Below are positions 1 to 5,330 of a stretch of 5,330 nt of DNA, piece after piece (the first letter of the stretch is position 1; every line of letters begins with the position of its first letter). Location: the NCBI GenBank assembly GCA_023249895.1, contig JAHFBS010000072.1, positions 1 through 5,330 on the forward strand, given 5' to 3'. Source of the stretch: a bacterium. Its GTDB lineage: Bacteria > Babelota > Babeliae > Babelales > RVW-14. The translations under genes were made by a program, and so were the position numbers. A model generated the notes under the pieces. It was not told the origin of the DNA, did not search any database, and saw nothing but the letters and a program-made list of their open reading frames with translations.

Positions 1-1011
1 AAGCGCGGCAATACGTCGTGTGGATGGCATAATAGTGGCGGCATCGAGAATGTGTGGAGGGAGGTAAGATTTTTCCGCTATTTCACTTTCACACTTCTTG
101 CGTTCTTGCCGAATGGTTTCAAGTATTTGCACATCCAGCTGTATCGGTAGTTGCGCTGATAATTTTCGTGATTCTAAGTGTTCGAGTAGCCATTCTTGAG
201 GGTCGATTTTTACTGAAAAAGAAAATCCATCAAAAAAACCGGTGTGCAATGACGAGATACTACAGTTTGGGCACCTAATAATTTCTCCAAGACATTTTTT
301 ATGAAAGTAGTGGCCACAGGCAAGAATGGCAAGTTGAAAGCTGGCATTTTGTGGATAATCGGGAGGTCCAGCAAGTATTTTCTGTAGACATATGGAGCAA
401 TCGGTGCCTCTGACGCTTGCGTACGACGTGAAGTTGTTAATGATATGCATTTTGATCTGATAGGCATTGAAATACCGTTTATCATTCAGCGCTTTTTGAT
501 AAGCATACCAATCTGTCCAGTAAGGATCGGGGTTTGAGGATGCTTGCGGCATTTCTTTGCGTGTTATTTCGCTTAATTCGCGACGTTGGATGGTCTTTTG
601 TATGCCCTCAATTTCAGCCCAAATGATAGAATGCGCAGCTGGTTGTTGTTCACCACCGGTGTTCTTTTTTTCTGATGCTATCTTTGAAAAATCGAAAACG
701 CCGCCAAATTCTTGATCATTATTAATGAGCGCTGCTCGTTCAAAAATCTCTTGCTCTGTTCTCAACAGGTACAAAGCGATATCTTTGTTACCCAACTCAA
801 GTGTGGCTTTAAAAATTGATTTTTTGATGACGCTGGTGAGTTGATCAGGGGCAAGGGGCTGTTGCCAGACGATGGCTGCAACGGTTTTCTGTGCTGATTG
901 TATGATAGTTGGGTTTGGATGCGCGGTATTTGAAATTATGAATACAACAATGAATAGAGCAACGAGTGATCGATAGAGATTCATGATCATTATATGCGCA
1001 GAGTTTTTCAC
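1..1011 (-). CDS. Exported RING-H2 finger protein (partial, candidate ubiquitin-ligase-like effector)
   Basis: The frame is open from the start to base 1 (337 codons from the GTG at 1009-1011) and continues off the left edge, so the C-terminus is missing. The N-terminus is signal-peptide-like: basic residues, then a hydrophobic core (about residues 16-26), then a possible cleavage near Ala30. Residues 205-250 form a complete RING-H2 finger: Cys205, Cys208, Cys232, His234, His237, Cys240, Cys247, Cys250. The spacing is C-x2-C-x23-C-x1-H-x2-H-x2-C-x6-C-x2-C. The first pair reads CSICL, with the hydrophobic residue that usually contacts E2 enzymes, and the last pair reads CPNC. RING-H2 domains bind two zinc ions and commonly recruit E2 ubiquitin-conjugating enzymes. 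Bacteria lack classical ubiquitination, so a host target after secretion is inferred. The N-terminal region (about 40-86) resembles the neighbouring 351-residue secreted protein. The start is uncertain: in-frame ATG at 1017, GTG at 1011, ATG at 990 and ATG at 984. I chose the GTG because AAAGGG (1018-1023) lies 6 bases upstream of it. Confidence 0.85.
   Translation of the reverse strand, partial: MKNSAHIMIMNLYRSLVALFIVVFIISNTAHPNPTIIQSAQKTVAAIVWQQPLAPDQLTSVIKKSIFKATLELGNKDIALYLLRTEQEIFERAALINNDQEFGGVFDFSKIASEKKNTGGEQQPAAHSIIWAEIEGIQKTIQRRELSEITRKEMPQASSNPDPYWTDWYAYQKALNDKRYFNAYQIKMHIINNFTSYASVRGTDCSICLQKILAGPPDYPQNASFQLAILACGHYFHKKCLGEIIRCPNCSISSLHTGFFDGFSFSVKIDPQEWLLEHLESRKLSAQLPIQLDVQILETIRQERKKCESEIAEKSYLPPHILDAATIMPSTRRIAAL
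355..397 (-). other. N-terminal zinc-ligand pair of the RING finger (CSIC) and following loop
   Basis: This stretch encodes the first two zinc ligands of the RING-H2 domain, Cys205 and Cys208, and the start of the 23-residue loop. The remaining six ligands lie further left, within about 260-318. All eight ligands are present in order with no gap or stop between them, so the domain is intact even though the gene is cut by the window edge. Confidence 0.8.
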
Positions 1012-1017
1012 CCTCAT

Positions 1018-1023
1018 CCCTTT
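1018..1023 (-). promoter_or_regulatory. Possible Shine-Dalgarno site for the RING-protein gene
   Basis: On the minus strand AAAGGG lies 6 bases before the GTG at 1009-1011. The in-frame ATGs at 984 and 990 have no purine-rich site at a usable distance, and the ATG at 1017 directly abuts this site. This favours the GTG start but does not prove it. Confidence 0.4.
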
Positions 1024-1127
1024 CTTTAAATGATAAGCCGCATTTCATTCACCCTACGCAATTATTAACGATGTGCGCAATGGTTTTGACAGAATGCTCA
1101 TTGGATGATTGAAGTGGGGGGATTTGG

Positions 1128-1154
1128 AATGAGAAAGGGGTGCCTGAGCACCCC
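1128..1154 (-). terminator. Intrinsic terminator downstream of the 351-residue secreted protein
   Basis: Read on the minus strand there is a perfect 7-bp stem GGGGTGC/GCACCCC closing a 4-base loop (TCAG), followed by TTTCTCATT. The stem occupies 1137-1154, about 63 bases past the stop codon of the 351-residue gene. The tail is only moderately T-rich, so termination may be incomplete. On the plus strand the stem is followed by GTGATT, so the minus orientation is the likelier one. It would separate this gene from the RING-protein gene further left. Confidence 0.65.
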
Positions 1155-1217
1155 GTGATTATGATTGAGCGGAATTGAATAGAAAATTGCAGGTTTTTAA
1201 ACCGAAGGTAATAGAAA

Positions 1218-2273
1218 TTATTGATCTACTGTGGATGAATGTGTTGGCATTGCTGAAAGAGCTGCAATTTTTGGTTTTGCTAACTGTATAATCTCGTCTA
1301 CTGCTTTACGACCGCTTGCACGAATTGTTTGATCGCTCGCCCATTTTGTTTCGAATTCGGCGAATAATTTAACGAGCTTGTTTTTGAGTTTCTTGAACGC
1401 TGTTTGTCCAAATGTGCCTGTAGCTTCAGCTACTGTTTCAGCGCGGATTAGAAGGCTCTGTGGTTTATCGCTACCTAACGAATGCTCTGTGTTAGTCAGG
1501 AGTATTCCTGCAATTGTTTGAGCTATGCGTAGTGAGTCTTTTCCGCCCTTAAGATCTTCTTCGAGACTCAATATATCACTATTAAGATTGGATAATGATG
1601 CGTTACCTTGTATAGCGGCTTCTTCATCAACGCTGAATGTTTCCTCTTCAGCCTGTTTTGCTTCTGTTTCATGTTGAGCTTGTGACGATAATGTTGTCGT
1701 CTCTTCTATCCGTTTCGGTATGGGAAACTTTATTTTCTTTAATTCTTGTATGAGTGTTTCTATTTTAGAGATATCACTAGTAACTTTCTTACGATACCCA
1801 GGAGATTGTTGCCATTTAAGTATGAAAAGGGCTGTCGGAAGAGTGCATTCTTTTTCAAGAGCAGCAACAGTGTTTTTTTGTAGGGCATTTTGTACCGAGC
1901 TGCGAGCCCTTTGTAATAAGCTTTCGTTGTCTAGTTGCTGAAGATTGTATTCGGTTTTATTTAAAAAAATGCCAACGAGGAGCCCTGCAGTTGCATTTGG
2001 GGATTCATCTGGACTTTCTGTTTTTAATTTTTCTAATTGCTCTTTAAGTTGCTTGATAGTTGGATTGGTGCTGAGCTCTTTCAGCACATCTTGTATATCC
2101 CCACGAAAAGTACCCTGCCACAACTCCTGCGCAACTATCCTTTGAGCCATTTGTATAGTGCCAGCTTGGTCAAGCGGCTTTACACTTTGCATCGCAGATA
2201 CCAACGCAATGCTCCAGAGCGTGCTGAGTAATAAAGTGAATGCGTAGAAGATAAGATGGCGTTTGATGTACAT
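1218..2273 (-). CDS. Secreted helical protein with an internal duplication, unknown function
   Basis: This is a complete 351-residue ORF. Residues 1-27 look like a Sec signal peptide: Lys4/Arg5, a hydrophobic core at about 8-25, and a Val-Ser-Ala site before Met28. The mature part is predicted by eye to be mostly alpha-helical and rich in Lys, Glu and Gln, with an acidic linker at about 188-222. Two halves (about 72-182 and 229-337) share a pattern at a constant 155-residue offset: GIFLNKTE at 101-108 against GILLTNTE at 256-263, and SLLQRA at 118-123 against SLLIRA at 273-278. A Lys-Trp pair also recurs at 153-154 and 310-311. No enzyme motif is recognisable. Near the mature N-terminus, AQRIVAQELWQ (43-53) resembles AQKTVAAIVWQ in the adjacent RING protein, so they are probably paralogues in part. 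The start is well supported by AAGGAG 5 bases upstream. The protein is probably exported to the periplasm or beyond; function unknown. Confidence 0.85.
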   Translation of the reverse strand: MYIKRHLIFYAFTLLLSTLWSIALVSAMQSVKPLDQAGTIQMAQRIVAQELWQGTFRGDIQDVLKELSTNPTIKQLKEQLEKLKTESPDESPNATAGLLVGIFLNKTEYNLQQLDNESLLQRARSSVQNALQKNTVAALEKECTLPTALFILKWQQSPGYRKKVTSDISKIETLIQELKKIKFPIPKRIEETTTLSSQAQHETEAKQAEEETFSVDEEAAIQGNASLSNLNSDILSLEEDLKGGKDSLRIAQTIAGILLTNTEHSLGSDKPQSLLIRAETVAEATGTFGQTAFKKLKNKLVKLFAEFETKWASDQTIRASGRKAVDEIIQLAKPKIAALSAMPTHSSTVDQ

Positions 2274-2278
2274 TATGA

Positions 2279-2284
2279 CTCCTT
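2279..2284 (-). promoter_or_regulatory. Shine-Dalgarno site of the 351-residue secreted protein gene
   Basis: AAGGAG on the minus strand sits 5 bases upstream of the ATG at 2271-2273 and fixes that start. The region behind it (2285-2390) contains a TATTAT hexamer on the minus strand but no convincing -35 element at the right distance, so I do not call a promoter. Confidence 0.75.
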
Positions 2285-2390
2285 CATCCTTTTGAACTGA
2301 CCGATAATAACTCTTGCTATCTTGAGTAATACTTCAAACCTTTTTCAATGGTTCATCAAGATCTATTTGAAACATATGCTACTAAAGCTT

Positions 2391-2657
2391 TTACTTAGGC
2401 TTTGTGCAAAGCCCCTGAATCGCAAATGCATAAAAAATCTGCTGCTCTTGTCCTTGTGAAGGCTGTGTACGCTTTTGTTTTTTTAGATTTACCAGCGAAA
2501 AGGTGTAGTCAGTATGCTGCTGCGTAAGCTTTTTGATGAACGTGGTGATGTCGGCAGGATGGTGAGTAATGCCTTTTATAGTAAGCGCAGGTGGTTGGTG
2601 GTCGATTGAGAGCTGCACAAGTTTGCTAGCTTCTGGGAGCGTGCGCGCGATATCCAT
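2391..2657 (-). CDS. C-terminal PilN/GspL-like periplasmic segment, out of frame with its N-terminal part
   Basis: This ORF of 88 codons reads like the C-terminal ferredoxin-like half of PilN-type assembly proteins. It has an opening pattern of the type ALP-x-x-V-x-L (here MDIARTLPEASKLVQLSI), a strand ending in LTIKGI, then a helix (about residues 34-46) before further strands. It is unlikely to be a free-standing gene: it has no Shine-Dalgarno site, its ATG lies inside the preceding ORF, and the protein-like pattern continues upstream of the ATG as PEKVL. It is most simply the C-terminus of the gene at 2576-3277, displaced by one base. Joined, the product would be about 295 residues. The -1 frame has a TGA at 2715-2717, so the switch must lie between there and 2576. 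It ends with TAA at 2391-2393. Confidence 0.55.
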   Translation of the reverse strand: MDIARTLPEASKLVQLSIDHQPPALTIKGITHHPADITTFIKKLTQQHTDYTFSLVNLKKQKRTQPSQGQEQQIFYAFAIQGLCTKPK

Positions 2658-3277
2658 AAGAACTTTTTCGGGATGCGAAGTCGTCGTAGCGTAATGAGCG
2701 CGGTGGGTAAGCTTTCAAGCGTTATATTTTCTTGCTCAATCTTATGAGCCTCGGTCGCTTTATGCTGTAATGATGAACCCATTGCAGTGAGCGTGGCGAT
2801 GTGAGATTTTTGTGATTTAAGAGCGCGATTGCAGGTAGATGTGGCCGTAATTGCAATGTATCCGACAATTCCACAACAGAGCGCCAGAAAAGCTCCCCAA
2901 CGATATATATGATGGTAGGCGGGCGTCAGGAACGATGAAAGCAGATTTTTGCCATTGGGCGTGGTGCTGATACGCTCGATGGTGAACTGTCGCGCCATGC
3001 AAAGAGTGAGCGAGAGTAGCGCACAAGAATCTGTTTCATCAATAAAGGGTGCTTCGATAATGAGGCGTGGCTGTTTGAGCCCAAATCTTGTGGCTGCGGC
3101 AGCAACGTGACGCGCAAGCGCGGTGAGGTTAACGATGCGATTGCCGACTATTTCATTATTGATAAGAGTGATTGTCTGCGCCTGCTTCATATCTGCGTGC
3201 GGCCCAGAAAAAGGCGCAATAACAAGTTCGTTGGCGGTAAGACGCACGAACAAGCGCGGTGTTAAAAATGTACGCAT
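2576..3277 (-). CDS. GspL/PilN-like bitopic membrane protein, N-terminal part (frameshifted)
   Basis: The ORF has 233 residues. Residues 1-120 alternate short strands and a helix (a strand near 34-40, a helix near 50-66, a strand RLIIEAP at 71-77), which loosely recalls the first subdomain of the actin-like cytoplasmic part of GspL/PilM. Residues about 126-146 are one strong membrane segment. Residues about 147-190 form a polar, coiled-coil-like helix. This order matches GspL or a PilM-PilN hybrid and would place the C-terminus in the periplasm. After Lys204-Lys205 the frame turns into a Ser/Arg-rich tail of 28 residues with no structured pattern, while the -1 frame carries a plausible continuation (see 2391-2657). 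The ATG lies 5 bases past the kinase stop codon, with no Shine-Dalgarno site in the overlapping kinase sequence, so translational coupling is likely. Assignment to a type IV pilus or type II secretion role is inferred from architecture only; no other pilus genes are in the window. Confidence 0.6.
   Translation of the reverse strand: MRTFLTPRLFVRLTANELVIAPFSGPHADMKQAQTITLINNEIVGNRIVNLTALARHVAAAATRFGLKQPRLIIEAPFIDETDSCALLSLTLCMARQFTIERISTTPNGKNLLSSFLTPAYHHIYRWGAFLALCCGIVGYIAITATSTCNRALKSQKSHIATLTAMGSSLQHKATEAHKIEQENITLESLPTALITLRRLRIPKKFLWISRARSQKLANLCSSQSTTNHLRLL
2663..2669 (-). other. Frame-switch site: G AAA AAG heptamer in the PilN-like gene
   Basis: The minus strand reads CCG AAA AAG TTC in the upstream frame. 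A -1 slip on A AAG, or one extra A in the A5 run at 2664-2668, would join Lys204-Lys205 directly to VLMDIARTLP. The heptamer resembles the A AAA AAG slip site used in dnaX but has G in the first position. I see no Shine-Dalgarno-like stimulator upstream and no strong hairpin directly downstream. A one-base deletion or a sequencing error is therefore at least as likely as programmed slippage. Confidence 0.45.
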
Positions 3278-3282
3278 GATTG

Positions 3283-4404
3283 TTACAGCGGTAATGTTTG
3301 AAGGAGATCTGAACTAAGCGTAATCAGCTGCTTTTTGAGCTGTGCAGATGTCAGCAGTCCTGCTTTTGCTCCAAGCATTGATAAAACCGAGGCGCTGTTG
3401 ATAATGCCACTTCGCAGGGCTGTGGGCACCTCTTCACCGCGTAAAAGACTTGCTACAAAGCACGAACCAAACGCATCACCAGCACCGACGGTGTTTACCA
3501 CATCAATTTTCATGCTGGGATGAAAGTACATGGTGTGATCCGTCACAACGTACACGCCATTAGCGCCATTGGTGACGACAACGGTCTTTGGCCCCATTTT
3601 GAGCACTTCTTGAAAGAACTTGGGCATACTAAAATAAGCATCTTCGCAATACAACGACATATTCATGAGGTAGGGGTCGCTGCTGGGGGCATTAAGCGCA
3701 CAAGGATTAGCCGAAGCTGAACCTTCAAACATTTCTTTGTAGGTTTCATCCGTTTCAACAAGCGCAAGCATGAAGGTGCGTGCTTCACTGCTATTAAGAA
3801 TAAGAATGTCGATGTCTTGGAGTGATTTTTTGAGGGTGAGGGTTCCGGTTGCAAGCTGACTGACGCCAGGATTTATGGCGACGGGAATATGATGCTTTTT
3901 GGCAAACGATACGATATCGGGAAGTAACTGCGCCGAATCATTACTTAATGATGTTATATAAAGATGATTACTTTTTTTGATTTCATCGAAAGGGAGTTTA
4001 TCAAGTTCAAGGTAGCTATTGGCGCCACGGTATGCAAGAACAGTACGATCGCCGCGTACGGCATTAATAATGCATGAAAGACCGGTGCGATGCTCGGCCG
4101 ACTTATAAATAAAAGAAGTGTTTACTTTTTCTTGTTCAAGATCATGAAGCACCTGTTTGCCCGCACTATCATTACCAATAACGCAGAAACAACTCGTTTC
4201 AAAGCCGAGACGGCTGAATGATGTGGCAGAGTTGGTTGCGCCCCCACCGGTAAAATAGGTTGCGTTTTCGATTTCTACCTTTTCCCCTGATTCAAATAAC
4301 ATATAGGTATGGGTAAAGTTTTTTTTGGTGATCGACATGGCATCGGCGCCGGCATATTGAAGAAAGATGTCTTGTGTTGCGCCACCAATAGTAAGAACTT
4401 TCAT
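3283..4404 (-). CDS. PfkB-family carbohydrate/nucleoside kinase
   Basis: This is a complete 373-residue protein, a little longer than typical PfkB/ribokinase members (about 300-350). It should transfer phosphate from ATP to a hydroxyl of a sugar or nucleoside in the cytoplasm. Motifs in order: an N-terminal strand VLTIGG (3-8); the substrate-binding glycine motif FTGGGATNSA (51-60) followed by SRLG; an INPG turn (177-180); NSSEA (204-208); VVVTNGANG (275-283); and the PfkB C-terminal signature VVNTVGAGDAF (302-312), with GAGD forming the anion hole and Asp310 the expected catalytic base. Asn304 stands where many relatives have Asp. About 45 residues (216-262), including a Cys- and Asn-rich part, are inserted between NSSEA and the VVVTNG strand. 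The substrate cannot be told from sequence; a ribokinase-, fructokinase- or adenosine kinase-like activity are all possible. The start is supported by a GGGGG-type site 6 bases upstream. The gene lies 5 bases before the PilN-like gene, so they are probably one operon. Confidence 0.92.
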   Translation of the reverse strand: MKVLTIGGATQDIFLQYAGADAMSITKKNFTHTYMLFESGEKVEIENATYFTGGGATNSATSFSRLGFETSCFCVIGNDSAGKQVLHDLEQEKVNTSFIYKSAEHRTGLSCIINAVRGDRTVLAYRGANSYLELDKLPFDEIKKSNHLYITSLSNDSAQLLPDIVSFAKKHHIPVAINPGVSQLATGTLTLKKSLQDIDILILNSSEARTFMLALVETDETYKEMFEGSASANPCALNAPSSDPYLMNMSLYCEDAYFSMPKFFQEVLKMGPKTVVVTNGANGVYVVTDHTMYFHPSMKIDVVNTVGAGDAFGSCFVASLLRGEEVPTALRSGIINSASVLSMLGAKAGLLTSAQLKKQLITLSSDLLQTLPL

Positions 4405-4410
4405 ATGAGA

Positions 4411-4418
4411 CCCCCTTT
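4411..4418 (-). promoter_or_regulatory. Shine-Dalgarno site of the PfkB-family kinase gene
   Basis: The minus strand reads AAAGGGGG, ending 6 bases before the ATG at 4402-4404. It is one base away from the AAAGGAGG consensus. It overlaps the -35 region of the opposing plus-strand promoter. Confidence 0.65.
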
Positions 4419-4444
4419 AACAGAACATGGCTGAAAACTATAAT
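4417..4444 (+). promoter_or_regulatory. Sigma70-type promoter for the FkbM-family methyltransferase gene
   Basis: TTAACA (4417-4422, 5 of 6 to consensus) is followed after 16 bases by a perfect TATAAT (4439-4444). Transcription would begin near 4451 and leave a leader of about 117 bases before the ATG at 4568. No riboswitch-like fold was recognised in that leader. Confidence 0.65.
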
Positions 4445-4454
4445 TTTCGCCTCT

Positions 4455-4484
4455 ACTATAGCGATTTTGAGCACAAGAAAGCAA
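4455..4484 (-). promoter_or_regulatory. Possible promoter for the kinase/PilN-like operon
   Basis: On the minus strand TTGCTT (4484-4479) and TATAGT (4460-4455) are separated by 18 bases. The -10 matches 5 of 6 and the -35 only 3 of 6. A second minus-strand TATAGT (4442-4437) overlaps the opposing TATAAT but has no -35 partner. The position, about 50 bases upstream of the kinase start, is sensible. Confidence 0.35.
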
Positions 4485-4555
4485 GATTATCGATACCGTT
4501 GGTTCTCAAATAAACGGGGCGTGGTAGGCTACGTTCAAGATGTTTTTCTATAAAA

Positions 4556-4560
4556 AGGAG
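4556..4560 (+). promoter_or_regulatory. Shine-Dalgarno site of the FkbM-family methyltransferase gene
   Basis: AGGAG (within AAAAAGGAG) ends 7 bases before the ATG at 4568-4570. It fixes the start, and so shows that the hydrophobic N-terminus belongs to the protein. Confidence 0.8.
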
Positions 4561-4567
4561 AAGCAGG

Positions 4568-5330
4568 ATGAGTTCGTGGCAGTGTTCTAAAATAATTAAA
4601 ACGATATTCTGGTCGACTATTTTGGGGTGTGGTATTGCGCTAGGGGGTTTCATACTCTTGAGTGTGCGTGCTGGATTGGGCGCTGGATACGTAGTTGATA
4701 GCATGAAAATGCTTGGAAAAACGTTACTACTACGTCGTTTTGGGCCACACACAATAACAACAAAGAAACTGGTAGGGACGTATCTAAGGCTGACGACCAA
4801 GGCTCTTTTTGTCCATTCTGACACGCTTCATAAAGAACGCATGTTTGATTACGACGTTTGTTTTTACGACTATGCAAATGCAAAACTGCTCTTTTTGGAA
4901 ATCTTTGGCAACGAAGAGTATTACTTTAAAGCAGCCACTGATACGCCATTTATTATTGATTGTGGTGCAAATATAGGAATGGCGACGTTGTATTTTAAAA
5001 TGCTGTACCCCCATGCCGAAATCATTGCATTTGAACCGGCGCGACTATGCTTTGGGGTACTGCAAAAGAATATAACGAGCAACCATCTTGATAAGGTAAC
5101 GACCATTAATAAAGCGCTTTCAGATCATGAGGGAACGGTAGAACTGTTTGATGCATCAGGGGGTAGGGGGAATCTGTGCGCAACCATGCTTTTTGATAAA
5201 AAAGGCCCAAAAAATGCATATTTTGCTTCGGTCGAGTGCGCCACACTTTCCTCATATATCACCAAGCCGGTTGATCTGCTCAAAATAGATATTGAGGGGG
5301 CAGAACGGGTTGTTCTTGATGATCTAAAAA
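4568..5330 (+). CDS. FkbM-family SAM-dependent methyltransferase with N-terminal membrane segment (partial)
   Basis: The frame is open from ATG to the right edge (254 codons), and the C-terminus is missing. Residues about 13-33 are hydrophobic and should anchor the protein in the inner membrane or act as an uncleaved signal. The Rossmann methyltransferase core begins near residue 127. Motif I is FIIDCGANIGMATLYF (128-143), which binds SAM. The acidic end of the next strand reads IIAFEPA (152-158), where Glu156 would hold the ribose hydroxyls. The characteristic FkbM motif LLKIDIEGAE is at 237-246. FkbM-type enzymes O-methylate sugars or small molecules, often in glycan or polyketide modification; the substrate here is unknown. 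The N-terminal 120 residues before the core are not recognised. The start is set by AGGAG 7 bases upstream, and a strong promoter lies about 117-151 bases upstream. The gene diverges from the kinase operon. Confidence 0.9.
   Translation, partial: MSSWQCSKIIKTIFWSTILGCGIALGGFILLSVRAGLGAGYVVDSMKMLGKTLLLRRFGPHTITTKKLVGTYLRLTTKALFVHSDTLHKERMFDYDVCFYDYANAKLLFLEIFGNEEYYFKAATDTPFIIDCGANIGMATLYFKMLYPHAEIIAFEPARLCFGVLQKNITSNHLDKVTTINKALSDHEGTVELFDASGGRGNLCATMLFDKKGPKNAYFASVECATLSSYITKPVDLLKIDIEGAERVVLDDLK

Noticed and set aside
54..485. Open frames of 74 residues (+) and 91 residues (-) in the left region
   Set aside because: Both overlap the RING-finger gene in other frames, lack ribosome binding sites and show no domain pattern; the RING frame is open throughout and carries the eight ordered zinc ligands.
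845..1048. Minus-strand ORF of 67 residues starting ATG at 1046-1048
   Set aside because: It runs in another frame across the start and signal peptide of the RING-protein gene and has no recognisable features.
1720..2231. Three plus-strand ORFs opposite the 351-residue secreted protein
   Set aside because: They are antisense to a gene with a strong ribosome binding site, signal peptide and internal repeat; none has its own ribosome binding site that I could see.
2285..2390. Promoter for the 351-residue gene using TATTAT as -10
   Set aside because: No acceptable -35 hexamer lies 15-19 bases upstream; transcription could also read through from the kinase operon.
2398..2413. Inverted repeat GGCTTT-GTGC-AAAGCC at the end of the PilN-like gene, as a terminator
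   Set aside because: The stem is only 6-7 bp, overlaps the last codons, and on the minus strand is followed by TAAGTAAAAG rather than a T tract.
4456..5106. Four minus-strand ORFs opposite the methyltransferase gene
   Set aside because: They are antisense shadows; the plus frame holds the complete SAM-binding and FkbM motifs with a good promoter and ribosome binding site.

Overview
This 5330-base window has moderate GC (mid-40s percent by eye) and carries five genes. Strong purine-rich Shine-Dalgarno sites and one excellent sigma70-type promoter show a bacterium. The most telling gene is on the left: an apparently exported bacterial protein with a complete RING-H2 zinc finger, the fold of eukaryotic ubiquitin ligases. 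Such proteins are typical of bacteria living inside protists or other eukaryotic cells. Candidatus Dependentiae (TM6/Babeliales) fits best in my judgement. Chlamydiae, Legionella-like or Amoebophilus-like bacteria remain possible, and nothing here proves the taxon.

Layout. Minus strand, bases 1 to about 1011: an exported RING-H2 protein, cut off by the left edge and open to base 1. Bases 1012-1217: a leader region containing a stem-loop terminator (about 1128-1154) for the next gene. Minus strand, 1218-2273: a 351-residue secreted helical protein that contains an internal duplication and shares an N-terminal motif with the RING protein, so the two look like members of one exported family. Bases 2274-2390: a spacer holding the Shine-Dalgarno site of that gene. 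Minus strand, 2391-3277: a GspL/PilN-like bitopic membrane protein split over two reading frames, with the break at or near an A5 run (2664-2668). Minus strand, 3283-4404: a PfkB-family sugar or nucleoside kinase, immediately upstream of the membrane protein gene and probably co-transcribed with it. Bases 4405-4567: a divergent control region. Plus strand, 4568 to the right edge: an FkbM-family SAM-dependent methyltransferase with an N-terminal membrane segment, cut off by the right edge.

How they may work together. The kinase and the membrane protein form a two-gene unit separated by 5 bases, read leftward. The methyltransferase is read divergently from an overlapping promoter region. The two secreted proteins look like candidate host-interaction factors: the RING protein is a candidate ubiquitin-ligase effector, while its neighbour has no recognised domain. 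No RNA genes, CRISPR arrays, insertion sequences or attachment sites were seen.
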